A stretch of 22,823 nucleotides of DNA from JAAUQA01 sp036351435 (GCA_036351435.1 JAZBPA010000062.1:1-22823), one strand, 5' to 3'; counted from the first letter of the stretch, positions 1-6,742 are shown. Notes: generated by a model not told the origin, from the sequence alone. A program made the numbers and translations.

Positions 1-185
1 AAATCGTAAGGGGTTAATTCGACCTTAACCTTATCCCCGGTCAAGATGCGAATATAGTTTTTCCGCATACGCCCGGAAATATGCGCAGTAACCACATGGC
101 CATTCTCTAATTCCACTCTAAACATCGTGTTGGGTAAAGTGTCAACTACTGTACCCTCCATTTCTATATGATCTTCTTTCGACAT
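1..185 (-). CDS. infA: Translation initiation factor IF-1 (3' end cut by window edge)
   Basis: The minus strand reads MSKEDHIEMEGTVVDTLPN and continues through the canonical IF-1 segments NTMFRVELENGHVV, GRMRKNYIRIL and DKVKVELTPYDL. IF-1 is a small OB-fold protein that binds the ribosomal A site of the 30S subunit during initiation. About 61 of the usual 72 residues are present; the last ten or so, including the expected basic C-terminus, lie beyond base 1. The ATG is at 183-185, with GAGAGA about nine bases upstream as a plausible ribosome binding site. The gene is divergent from mazG with a 74-base AT-rich spacer. Identification is essentially certain from the near-invariant sequence. Confidence 0.97.
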   Translation of the reverse strand, partial: MSKEDHIEMEGTVVDTLPNTMFRVELENGHVVTAHISGRMRKNYIRILTGDKVKVELTPYD

Positions 186-201
186 TCAATAAAATCTCTC
201 T

Positions 202-232
202 TTGCTAAAGGCAACTTGTAAAGATATATAAT
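202..232 (+). promoter_or_regulatory. Candidate sigma-70 promoter for mazG
   Basis: TTGCTA (202-207) is followed after 17 bases by TATATA (225-230), overlapping a perfect TATAAT at 227-232 (19-base spacing). The transcript would begin about 20 bases upstream of mazG. It overlaps the candidate infA promoter on the other strand, so the two genes could compete for polymerase. This is inferred from sequence only. Confidence 0.38.
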
Positions 233-249
233 TTTCTTATTTCTAGCAA
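221..249 (-). promoter_or_regulatory. Candidate sigma-70 promoter for infA
   Basis: On the minus strand TTGCTA (244-249) and TATCTT (221-226) are separated by 17 bases. Each matches four of six consensus positions. The start site would lie roughly 30 bases before the infA ATG. The region is very AT-rich, so chance matches are likely. Confidence 0.33.
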
Positions 250-259
250 GATATTCCTA

Positions 260-1042
260 ATGACTGAAATTGAAAGATTACTAGAAGTGATGGCGCAATT
301 ACGCAACCCGGATGGCGGTTGTCCCTGGGACCAGGCGCAAACTTACGCCACCATTTTGCCCTATACCTTGGAAGAGGCTTATGAGGTAGCCGACGCTATT
401 GAAGGAGGGAATCGGGAAGAACTGAAAAAGGAGTTGGGAGATTTACTGTTCCAAGTCGTGTTTTATGCACAGATAGCCAGCGAAGAACAAGCCTTTACCT
501 TCAAGGACGTGGTCCAGGCCATCACGGAAAAGATGATCGCTCGCCATCCACATGTATTCAGCGACGCACAATATGCAAACCAAGCTGAACAGCAAGCCGC
601 TTGGGAGCAAATCAAAGCCACAGAACGCGACTCCATACTGGCTGGTTTATTGGATGATATCCCGCGCACACTACCGGCGGTGATGCGAGCGATGAAACTA
701 CAACGCAAAGCAGCGCGGGTTGGTTTCGATTGGCCTGCAGTAGCGCCAGTCCTGGATAAAGTTCAGGAGGAATTAACGGAGATTCAGTGCGCACTAAACG
801 CCAACGAACCCAGCGAACGGGTTGCCGAGGAAGTCGGCGATTTGTTGTTCGCCTGCGTTAATCTGGCCCGTCATCTTCGTGTGGAACCAGAATCCGCATT
901 GCGCACCGCAAATCACCGTTTCGAAAGCCGTTTCCGCTATATCGAAGCCCAACTGACTGCGCTGGATCGCAATCCAGAACAAGCCTCGTTAGCTGAACTG
1001 GATGCGCTTTGGGAACAGGCTAAAACAATTGAACGGGGCTAA
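260..1042 (+). CDS. mazG: Nucleoside triphosphate pyrophosphohydrolase MazG
   Basis: A 260-residue protein, close to the 263 residues of E. coli MazG, with two tandem MazG helical domains. The N-terminal domain starts with GGCPWDQAQTYATILPYTLEE and holds the metal-binding acidic residues in EEAYEVADAIE and KKELGDLLFQVVF. The C-terminal domain has the matching EELTEIQ and AEEVGDLLFACVNLARHL. MazG hydrolyses NTPs and dNTPs to the monophosphate and pyrophosphate in the cytosol, acting in nucleotide-pool cleaning and, in E. coli, in lowering ppGpp under starvation. There is no mazEF toxin-antitoxin pair beside it. Its stop codon overlaps that of the convergent DUF192 gene by four bases (1039-1042). 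Confidence 0.96.
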   Translation: MTEIERLLEVMAQLRNPDGGCPWDQAQTYATILPYTLEEAYEVADAIEGGNREELKKELGDLLFQVVFYAQIASEEQAFTFKDVVQAITEKMIARHPHVFSDAQYANQAEQQAAWEQIKATERDSILAGLLDDIPRTLPAVMRAMKLQRKAARVGFDWPAVAPVLDKVQEELTEIQCALNANEPSERVAEEVGDLLFACVNLARHLRVEPESALRTANHRFESRFRYIEAQLTALDRNPEQASLAELDALWEQAKTIERG

Positions 1043-1506
1043 TGCCAGGATAAGCGATCGCCTGGCTTCAGACCTAAACGCTCAGCCAACCCAGCATTGA
1101 TTTCCAAAATATATTTCACTCGTGTTGCCTGACTTGTATAGACCGGGCAAGGCTTAGCTTTGCAAGGCGGCACCTCGGTATGCATTTCCAGCAGCTGGCC
1201 TTGGTCGTCGAAGTACAGCATATCCAGAGGGATATAGGTGTTTTTCATCCAAAAAGTTGACTGCCCGGGAGTCGGTTGAATAAACAACATACCTTGATCA
1301 TCGGGCAGTTGGGTACGAAACATGAGCCCCCGTTGCCTTTCTTCAAGAGTCTGAGCTATTTCGACTCGAAACCGGGTTGTGTTAACGCTAATTTCTTGCA
1401 GTTGTGGCTGCGTTAACCCAGTACTGGCGTTAAGCAACATACCTAACCATAAGCTGCTGAACAGCGAAAAACGCACAGCGAAAGAATGGCTTAGCGCAGT
1501 AAGCAT
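1039..1506 (-). CDS. Secreted DUF192-family protein
   Basis: A 155-residue protein from the ATG at 1504-1506; upstream in-frame starts would lie inside a terminator hairpin and add an unlikely N-terminus. It begins with a hydrophobic signal-like segment (about residues 5-32, including FSLFSSLWLGMLLNA). The rest is a DUF192/COG1430 domain: GLMFRTQLPDDQGMLF, FWMKNTYIPLDMLYFD, a Cys-bearing loop PPCKAKPCPVYTS, and the C-terminal ILEINAGLAERLGLKPGD. The family is widespread and exported, and its function is not established. No good Shine-Dalgarno is seen. It is convergent with mazG, and a terminator-like hairpin ends 12 bases before the start codon, so how it is transcribed is unclear. Confidence 0.85.
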   Translation of the reverse strand: MLTALSHSFAVRFSLFSSLWLGMLLNASTGLTQPQLQEISVNTTRFRVEIAQTLEERQRGLMFRTQLPDDQGMLFIQPTPGQSTFWMKNTYIPLDMLYFDDQGQLLEMHTEVPPCKAKPCPVYTSQATRVKYILEINAGLAERLGLKPGDRLSWH

Positions 1507-1824
1507 AACGCGATCCACAAAAAAAGAGAGGTGCCAAAAGGCACCCCTAAGCGGAGGATTAAGCGAGGAGGCATGTAAAAAGCCCAAACCGAAGCAGTTA
1601 AAGAACCGTCCGATTTGTTCTCGCTATAAGATATAGCATGCTCTATGCCAGCATCTTGATGTTCATTTAAAACAACCAGATAGGAGAGAATCATAAATCT
1701 ATTTACAAAAAGCGGATGATTGAGCAACGTCGTATCGCCCTAAAATAGAGCAATAGTGTTGCGATGGGCACATTCTTAAACCATCCTTGCCGAATCAACG
1801 CTGGTTGACGGCTGATTAGGCCTA
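1507..1824. other. 318-base gap with a minus-strand terminator; possible small RNA or long 3' UTR
   Basis: No convincing coding region is present on either strand. Minus-strand open frames here lack ribosome binding sites and run through the terminator at 1519-1548. No tRNA-like fold or rRNA sequence was recognised. The region separates the citrate synthase stop codon from the DUF192 start codon on the same strand. Its only clear element is the terminator hairpin, so it may be a long citrate synthase 3' UTR, or encode a small RNA ending at that hairpin. Confidence 0.5.
1519..1548 (-). terminator. Rho-independent terminator on the minus strand
   Basis: Plus-strand arms 1527-1535 and 1540-1548 pair around an AAAA loop, with core GGTGCC/GGCACC. 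On the minus strand the hairpin is followed by seven consecutive T (positions 1525-1519). This is a textbook intrinsic terminator for minus-strand transcription. It lies 277 bases after the citrate synthase stop and 12 bases before the DUF192 ATG. Confidence 0.8.
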
Positions 1825-2970
1825 TCACAACACGTTTAAGGCGCGACTCTTGGTCCGATCAGTCAGCGCTCTCTGGGTGGGGCCTACGTAAGAACTGATT
1901 GGACGGATCATCCGATTGAATGCCATTTGCTCAGTAAAGTGTGCGGTCAACCCGACCATCCGGCTCATCACAAACAGAGGGCCAAAGATGGCGATATCAA
2001 ACCCCATGAGATAATAGGTCGGCCCCGCTTCGTAATCGATATTGGGGTACATACGGCGACGTTCCCACATGGTTCGGGTTACGATTTCTTGAATATCCAA
2101 CCACTGATGGTCGCCGCTACTGCGAGCCATTTCGTTATGCGCGGCATGCATTATCGGCACCCGTGGATCACCCCGTTTATAAACCCGATGACCGAAGCCC
2201 ATGATTTTGCGTTTAGCCGCTAACGCCGAATCAACCCAGGACTGCGCCAATTCCGGTTTACCGATTTCCAGCAGCATGCGCATGACCCCAGCATTGGCAC
2301 CGCCATGTAGCGAGCCTTTTAACGAACCAATCGCTGCAGTAACCGCACTGTACATATCGGATAAGGTAGAAGCCACAATCCGAGCAGTAAACGTAGAGGA
2401 ATTGAACCCGTGTTCGGCATATAAAATAAAGGCTACTTCGAAGCAATCCAATACTTCTTGGGAAGGGATTTGCCCGAAACACATATTAAAAAAATTGGCT
2501 GAAAAACTTAACTCAGCACTAGGGGGAATGCGCTCCAACCCCTGGCGATAACGATAGTCAGCGGCGGCAATTGTGGGTATTTGGGCCAACAGCCGAACAG
2601 CCTTGTTGCGGTTTGCCGTTGGGCTGTTATCCATAACATCAAGCGCTTCCATACCGAGGTGGCTGACAGCGGTACGCAAGGTATCCATCGGATGCGCGGT
2701 ATGAGGAAACGAACGGATAACGCTAATCAGCTGCTCGCTGATTTCTCGCTGCTCAATTTCTTCTTGCGTGAACTCTTCCAATTGTTCGGTTGTGGGTAGA
2801 TCGCCATTCCAGATCAGATAGGCCACTTCTTCAAAGCTGCAATGCTGAGCCAATTCCTGTACGGGGTAGCCACGATAGGTCAAGGAATGGATATCGGTCT
2901 TAGCTATGGCCGTTTCATCGACGACGACGCCCTCCAGCCCCTTGCGTACATCGCTGCTCATAATCAACAT
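1825..2970 (-). CDS. Citrate synthase / 2-methylcitrate synthase (type II-like, bifunctional family)
   Basis: A 381-residue protein of the short citrate synthase family. It condenses oxaloacetate with acetyl-CoA, or with propionyl-CoA in 2-methylcitrate synthases. Catalytic residues are visible: His187 (AEHGFNSSTF), His222 (LKGSLHGGANAG), His261 (GFGHRVYKRGDPR) and Asp312 (NIDYEAGPTYYLMGFD). The N-terminus (KGLEGVVVDETAIAKTD, SLTYRGYPVQELA) resembles the bifunctional 2-methylcitrate/citrate synthases typical of mycobacteria and some other bacteria more than the 427-residue hexameric GltA of E. coli. The first ATG is preferred: GGGAG lies eight bases before it. No prpB, prpD or acnD gene is nearby, so substrate preference cannot be told from context. 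It could be the main TCA citrate synthase of the cell. Confidence 0.93.
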   Translation of the reverse strand: MLIMSSDVRKGLEGVVVDETAIAKTDIHSLTYRGYPVQELAQHCSFEEVAYLIWNGDLPTTEQLEEFTQEEIEQREISEQLISVIRSFPHTAHPMDTLRTAVSHLGMEALDVMDNSPTANRNKAVRLLAQIPTIAAADYRYRQGLERIPPSAELSFSANFFNMCFGQIPSQEVLDCFEVAFILYAEHGFNSSTFTARIVASTLSDMYSAVTAAIGSLKGSLHGGANAGVMRMLLEIGKPELAQSWVDSALAAKRKIMGFGHRVYKRGDPRVPIMHAAHNEMARSSGDHQWLDIQEIVTRTMWERRRMYPNIDYEAGPTYYLMGFDIAIFGPLFVMSRMVGLTAHFTEQMAFNRMIRPISSYVGPTQRALTDRTKSRALNVL

Positions 2971-3038
2971 GATGGGTTCTCCCGAACTATAGCTGGACTA
3001 GTTTATTTTGATCACGATGTTCAGCTATATCTGTTTGA

Positions 3039-3067
3039 TTTATCTCGCAACTTATCCATAAAATCAA
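3039..3067 (-). promoter_or_regulatory. Candidate promoter for the citrate synthase gene
   Basis: Minus strand TTGATT (3062-3067) and GATAAA (3039-3044) with a 17-base spacer, each matching four of six consensus bases. It would give a leader of about 60 bases before the ATG at 2970. Inference only. Confidence 0.38.
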
Positions 3068-3148
3068 ATCGATTTATAGAGGTTGCGCGATAACGGTCTT
3101 ATGATCAATAAATCCATGGTACCCACAAGCTTACACCCTTACCAGCCT

Positions 3149-4501
3149 TTAAAGGCGTAAGCGTACCCGCAACAAGGTGCCCCCCCATTGCCCGCTATCA
3201 ATACTCAGCTTGCCGAGATAAACCTCCTCAACAATGTTTTGCACCACTGCCAAACCTATCCCGTGCCCGGCCACACTCGGGTCAGCACGTGCACCCCGCA
3301 GCAAAATCTGTGAACGCTGTTCAACGGGAATACCCGGACCGTCATCCTCAATCTCCAAGAGTAACTCCATGCGGCCAGCGGTTTCCGTCTGACGAGCGCG
3401 TATCGCCACACGCTGCTTAGCCCACTTGCAGGCGTTATCCGTTAAATTACCCAAAATTTCGAACAAATCGCCCTCATCCCCATAAAAGAGAAGCCCTTCG
3501 TCCACCGCACAGCTGAGTTGTAACACTTTATGCCGATAGACCTTGTCCAGCGCTTCCGTTACCTTACGGGCGACAGCAGGCACGGCAACCGGAGCGGTCA
3601 AGACAGTGCGGCCTGCCACCGCAGCCCGTTGCAGTTGATACTCCACCGTGCGATTCATACGTTCGACTTGTTCTTGCACAGTACTCACCAGCTCATCGGC
3701 TGGCATATCCACTGCACCACGCAAGACCGCCAGCGGCGTTTTTAAACTATGCGCGAGATCGGCCAGCGCGTGACGATAGCGTTCCAAGTGTGCTTGACTG
3801 TTGTGAATCAGCGCATTCAGATTCTCAGTCAACGCACTCAACTCACTGGGATACACCCCAGCTAATTCTGCCTGGTGGCCGACCTCAATTTCCCGTACTT
3901 CGCGAGCAACCTGGCTTAACGGTTTAAGGCTCCAATTGAGAATAACACCCTGAACCAGTAATAGAACCAGGGCTGAGATCAGTAACCAACCCCATAAACT
4001 GCGCCGGAAACCAGCCACTTGGTCGTCAAACCCGCGCCGTGTTTCGGCGACTTGGAAGGTGTAGTAACGATAGTTACCGGCAGTGATTTCCCAACTGACG
4101 GTAAAATTCAGGCTGAATAATGGAGTATCGTCCATGGCGTCGATTTGTTGGAAAATTAATTGACCTGGAACCGACAATGACGGTAGGGGAGGTAATTGCA
4201 AACCCAATAAGGAAATGGAACGCCACACCAACACGCCATCACGGTCCATGACCTGCGCATACAACCCAGAGCCGGGGGTGGAAAAACGGGCTTCCGGTAG
4301 TGTGTTCGGCAGGGTTAATTGTCCGTCGTCGTCGGAATCCGCTGCACCTAACAACATATAAACCTGAGCTTGTAGGCGCTCCTGCACGGCAACTAACGCG
4401 CTCTCCCGAAAAGCCTGGTCCAACGCTAAGCCAGTCAGACCGAGAAAAGCCACCAATACACCACTAGCGGCAATGAGTAGGCGGGTTCTTAGTGAACCCA
4501 T
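3149..4501 (-). CDS. PhoQ-like sensor histidine kinase
   Basis: A 450-residue membrane kinase: TM1 about residues 7-29, a periplasmic sensor of about 140 residues, TM2 about 169-189, a HAMP-like linker, then the catalytic core. The H-box is LADLAHSLKTPLAVL with phospho-acceptor His251; the N-box is NLTDNACKWA (Asn356); G1 is DDGPGIP (386-392) and G2 GHGIGL (412-417). The HSLKTPL H-box, the NACKWA N-box and the short ATP lid are typical of PhoQ-type kinases, whose ligands include divalent cations and cationic peptides; the ligand here is unknown. The start codon overlaps the response regulator stop as TAATG, so translation is probably coupled. It is the last gene of a three-gene minus-strand unit. 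Confidence 0.93.
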   Translation of the reverse strand: MGSLRTRLLIAASGVLVAFLGLTGLALDQAFRESALVAVQERLQAQVYMLLGAADSDDDGQLTLPNTLPEARFSTPGSGLYAQVMDRDGVLVWRSISLLGLQLPPLPSLSVPGQLIFQQIDAMDDTPLFSLNFTVSWEITAGNYRYYTFQVAETRRGFDDQVAGFRRSLWGWLLISALVLLLVQGVILNWSLKPLSQVAREVREIEVGHQAELAGVYPSELSALTENLNALIHNSQAHLERYRHALADLAHSLKTPLAVLRGAVDMPADELVSTVQEQVERMNRTVEYQLQRAAVAGRTVLTAPVAVPAVARKVTEALDKVYRHKVLQLSCAVDEGLLFYGDEGDLFEILGNLTDNACKWAKQRVAIRARQTETAGRMELLLEIEDDGPGIPVEQRSQILLRGARADPSVAGHGIGLAVVQNIVEEVYLGKLSIDSGQWGGTLLRVRLRL

Positions 4502-5184
4502 TAGGCTGTGGTGCGTGACAAACGGAATCGATAGCCGCGACCGCGCAGGGTTTCAATCGGGTTGAGCGTGCGTTCGGGATCCAGTTTGCGGCGTAATCGC
4601 CCGACCAATACTTCCAAAACATTGCTATCCCGATCACTATCTTCCTGGTAGAGGTGTTCGGTGAGTTCAGTTTTGGAAACCACTTCGCCGACATGGAGCA
4701 TGAGATATTCGAGCATTTTGTATTCGTAGGCGGTCAACTCTACCGGCTGATCGTTGACGGTTACCGTTTGCGCACCAGTATCCAAAGCAATAGGCGCGCA
4801 ATGCAGCACGGCTTGCGACCAGCCCTTAGCACGTCTGACCAAGGCGCGTAGTCGAGCCAATAATTCTTCCTGATGAAACGGTTTTACCAAATAATCGTCG
4901 GCTCCCGCTTCCAACCCCTCCACCTTGTCTTGCCAACGACCACGGGCGGTGAGTATTAAAATTGGAAAGTGCCGTCCCGCGTTACGCCAGCGCTTGATGA
5001 CTTCAATGCCGCTCAGGTCGGGCAACCCCAGATCGACAACGGCCATGTCGATCGGGTATTCCATGCCTAGATAAAGGCCGGTGTTTCCGTCACTAGCGAG
5101 ATCGACGGCATAACCTTGGGCCCGCAAACCGCTATCGATCTGCGCTTGCAGCGGCAACTCATCTTCAATAACTAGTATACGCAT
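4501..5184 (-). CDS. OmpR/PhoP-family response regulator
   Basis: A 227-residue two-domain regulator. The receiver domain has the acidic pocket Glu7-Asp8, phospho-acceptor Asp51 (VVDLGLPDLSG), Thr79 and Lys101 (DDYLVKPF). The C-terminal winged-helix DNA-binding domain has ELTAYEYKMLEYLMLH, VVSKTELTEHLY, SNVLEVLVGRLRRKLDP and the final RGRGYRF. It is the partner of the kinase immediately downstream (one-base overlap) and would bind promoter repeats as a phosphorylated dimer. The start codon lies 21 bases after the upstream PepSY-like gene. It is closest in style to PhoP/QseB-type regulators. I found no convincing PhoP box upstream of the unit. Confidence 0.94.
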   Translation of the reverse strand: MRILVIEDELPLQAQIDSGLRAQGYAVDLASDGNTGLYLGMEYPIDMAVVDLGLPDLSGIEVIKRWRNAGRHFPILILTARGRWQDKVEGLEAGADDYLVKPFHQEELLARLRALVRRAKGWSQAVLHCAPIALDTGAQTVTVNDQPVELTAYEYKMLEYLMLHVGEVVSKTELTEHLYQEDSDRDSNVLEVLVGRLRRKLDPERTLNPIETLRGRGYRFRLSRTTA

Positions 5185-5205
5185 TGGTTTTGTAGAACTC
5201 GTCAG

Positions 5206-5475
5206 CTAATCCGATACCCTGCCGGTTTGCGCATCGACCCGTAAATTACGCACCCGACCGTCGGGCAACAGCACTCGGACGCTATAACTACCGCCATTCC
5301 GCTTACCACCACGCACCCCCAACACCTTACCGCCAGTGGCACTGCGTACTGCCGAAGCCGCTTGATCCGAGCTTAAACTTCCTTGCTTGGATTCCGCCTG
5401 GGCAGTAGCCACTACAAGCTGCCCGATCAGCAGCAAGGCAATGATACGTCCAATGATTAGATATTTTGCTTTCAC
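5206..5475 (-). CDS. Small periplasmic PepSY-like protein
   Basis: An 89-residue protein starting with GTG. Residues 1-28 form a signal peptide (basic MKAKYLIIGR, hydrophobic core, cleavage near ATAQAES). The mature part resembles a single PepSY-like fold: LSSDQAASAVRSATGGKVLGV, then a strand-rich YSVRVLLPDGRVRNLRVDAQTG ending in a VDAQTGRV signature. Such small proteins are frequently encoded directly upstream of OmpR/PhoQ-type two-component systems, as here (21-base gap), and are thought to modulate the sensor or its periplasmic signal. This role is inferred from context. The start site is uncertain because the ribosome binding site (GGTGG) is weak and close. Confidence 0.8.
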   Translation of the reverse strand: MKAKYLIIGRIIALLLIGQLVVATAQAESKQGSLSSDQAASAVRSATGGKVLGVRGGKRNGGSYSVRVLLPDGRVRNLRVDAQTGRVSD

Positions 5476-5545
5476 GCTACCACCGTTACCCGTTCGGCTC
5501 CTCAGTTTTCAATCAGTACTACCACGCACCGAAAACCCGGCGTTC

Positions 5546-5574
5546 GTTATACAAAGTACTCCTGGCAAGCTGAA
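5546..5574 (-). promoter_or_regulatory. Weak candidate promoter for the PepSY/two-component unit
   Basis: Minus strand TATAAC (5546-5551) is a five-of-six match to the -10 box, with a poor -35 (TTCAGC, 5569-5574) 17 bases upstream. A poor -35 would fit an activator-dependent promoter, but that is speculation. Confidence 0.22.
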
Positions 5575-5641
5575 CGTTGACTGAATCGTTTTCTCGTTTA
5601 AGGCAATTCAATATCATTATTTTATATCCAGATTGAGTCGT

Positions 5642-5658
5642 TTTTAATTCAATTAAAA
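5642..5658. repeat. AT-rich perfect dyad in divergent intergenic region
   Basis: TTTTAATT and AATTAAAA flank a single C. The dyad lies between the PepSY gene and the divergent secreted-protein gene, about 90 bases before the latter. It may be an operator, though the whole stretch is AT-rich and short palindromes are expected by chance. Confidence 0.3.
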
Positions 5659-5747
5659 CCTGCAAATTATTCAGGTATTGTTCAGGATTTATCGGATAAG
5701 GTTTTAGCATCCAAAAACCGCTAATTGATTTTAATTGGAGACAAAAG

Positions 5748-6536
5748 ATGCTCAACAATTTAAAACCTATTTTCATTTTATTCGCGATCATTTGGGCATT
5801 GCCGAGCCATGCCCAAGAGTGGAATGAAAGGAATCCGGTTGATATTGAGATTATAGACGAGCGCGGACGCGTATTTCAGCAATATCCACTGTATCATGAA
5901 GGCCATCGCCGTAACGGAAATAAAGCCTATTTGCAGGCGCGCAAGGGCAAAAACTACACCATTCGAGTGCGCAATCGAACCCAGCGTCGGGTCGGTCTGG
6001 TGATTGCGGTGGATGGGCGTAATATCATTTCCGGCGACAAGTCTTACCTGAAACCGAACGAACGTATGTATATCCTGAATCCCTATCAACAGGCAACCTA
6101 CGACGGTTGGAGAACAGACAAAAACTGGGTCAATGAATTCTACTTTACCGATGCGGCTGATTCTTATGCCGAAGCCTGGGGAGATCGCAGCGCCATGGGC
6201 GTGATTGCAGTAGCCGTTTACCCGGAGAAACAAGCTTATCAGCCCTGGCGACGAGATGAGCGCAGTCATGAAAATCGAGCCCAACGCACCCCTGGCGCTC
6301 AATCGCAAGCACCGGGAACCGGCTTTGGAGAAGAAGAATGGTCCCCGTCGCGGAGAGTTGAATTCGACCCCGAGAAACGCCCTCTGGCACGTTACTTCAT
6401 CAAATACGAATGGCGCTCTACGCTGTGCCGTAAAGGGGTTATCGATTGCGATAAACCACGCCGCCCACGCAACAGATTCTGGGACGATTATGATGAGAAT
6501 CGTTATGCCCCCTATCCGCCTAACTATCAAAACTAA
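5748..6536 (+). CDS. Conserved secreted protein of unknown function
   Basis: A 262-residue protein with GGAG seven bases before its ATG. Residues 1-22 are a signal peptide (hydrophobic core, cleavage near PSHA|QEW), so the product is probably periplasmic or exported. The mature N-terminal half (about 29-160) looks like a beta-rich domain: YLQARKGKNYTIRVRNRT, VGLVIAVDGRNIISGDKSYL, LNPYQQATYDGWRTD, FYFTDAADSYAEAWGD, AMGVIAVAVYPE. I recall similar conserved hypothetical proteins elsewhere but know no function. The C-terminal part (165-262) is polar, rich in Arg, Pro, Asp and Tyr, probably disordered, with two cysteines (227, 234) that could form a disulphide. It stands alone, divergent from the PepSY/two-component unit, which might regulate it. 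Confidence 0.85.
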   Translation: MLNNLKPIFILFAIIWALPSHAQEWNERNPVDIEIIDERGRVFQQYPLYHEGHRRNGNKAYLQARKGKNYTIRVRNRTQRRVGLVIAVDGRNIISGDKSYLKPNERMYILNPYQQATYDGWRTDKNWVNEFYFTDAADSYAEAWGDRSAMGVIAVAVYPEKQAYQPWRRDERSHENRAQRTPGAQSQAPGTGFGEEEWSPSRRVEFDPEKRPLARYFIKYEWRSTLCRKGVIDCDKPRRPRNRFWDDYDENRYAPYPPNYQN

Positions 6537-6555
6537 CCTTACCTAGCCGACACGA

Positions 6556-6598
6556 CTTGTACCCAACACCCTGTTCTGACCGGTGCAATGGGTACAAG
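6556..6598. repeat. Long imperfect hairpin downstream of the secreted-protein gene
   Basis: Perfect 10-base arms CTTGTACCCA (6556-6565) and TGGGTACAAG (6589-6598), with an inner CACC/GGTG stem (6567-6570 with 6582-6585). No T-run follows directly. It begins 20 bases after the preceding stop codon. It may be part of the 3' end of that transcript or a regulatory leader of fadD. Confidence 0.65.
6569..6585. promoter_or_regulatory. Possible FadR-like operator upstream of fadD
   Basis: The core CTGTTCTGACCGGT (6571-6584) agrees with the E. coli FadR core CTGGTCNGACCAGT at all but two defined positions. The outer bases do not match. fadD is a classic FadR target in Enterobacteria. Whether this organism has FadR is unknown, and the site is 158 bases from the start codon. 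Confidence 0.3.
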
Positions 6599-6636
6599 CC
6601 ACTTACATAATGAGCACGCCGGATTGTACTTTTTTT
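6592..6636 (+). terminator. Weak terminator-like structure (GTACAA/TTGTAC plus T7)
   Basis: GTACAA (6592-6597) can pair with TTGTAC (6624-6629), extended by CC/GG inside and G-T pairs outside, and is followed by seven T (6630-6636). The right arm of the 6556-6598 hairpin is reused, so the two folds exclude each other. It may end the upstream transcript or work as an attenuator. Confidence 0.35.
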
Positions 6637-6649
6637 GCCCAATCTCGCC

Positions 6650-6675
6650 ATTATCGCAGCGAAATTTGCGATAAT
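6650..6675. promoter_or_regulatory. Perfect 9-base dyad upstream of fadD, possible operator
   Basis: ATTATCGCA (6650-6658) and TGCGATAAT (6667-6675) are separated by eight bases. The right arm contains GATAAT, a -10-like hexamer, but no matching -35 is visible. Its position about 70 bases before the fadD start suits a regulator-binding site. The factor is unknown. Confidence 0.4.
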
Positions 6676-6742
6676 TGACTTTTTAGCATTCCCATCCAGC
6701 TGTAAATCGCTGATCTGTCAATGCGCAAGAGGAGAACCGACA

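Noticed and set aside
1491..1727. Possible small minus-strand gene upstream of the DUF192 gene
   Set aside because: It would run through the terminator hairpin, lacks a ribosome binding site and has no family resemblance.
3160..3171. Palindrome around the end of the kinase gene (GCCTTTAAAGGC nearby)
   Set aside because: It is short, overlaps the stop-codon region, and is not followed by a T-run, so it does not qualify as a terminator.
5580..5600. GTTTT and GTTTA repeats suggesting a PhoP box
   Set aside because: The repeat spacing is eight bases rather than the eleven expected, and one repeat is imperfect.
5778..6530. Long open frame (250 codons) on the minus strand opposite the secreted-protein gene
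   Set aside because: It lies antisense to a gene with a good ribosome binding site, signal peptide and conserved-looking core, and its own translation has no recognisable motif.
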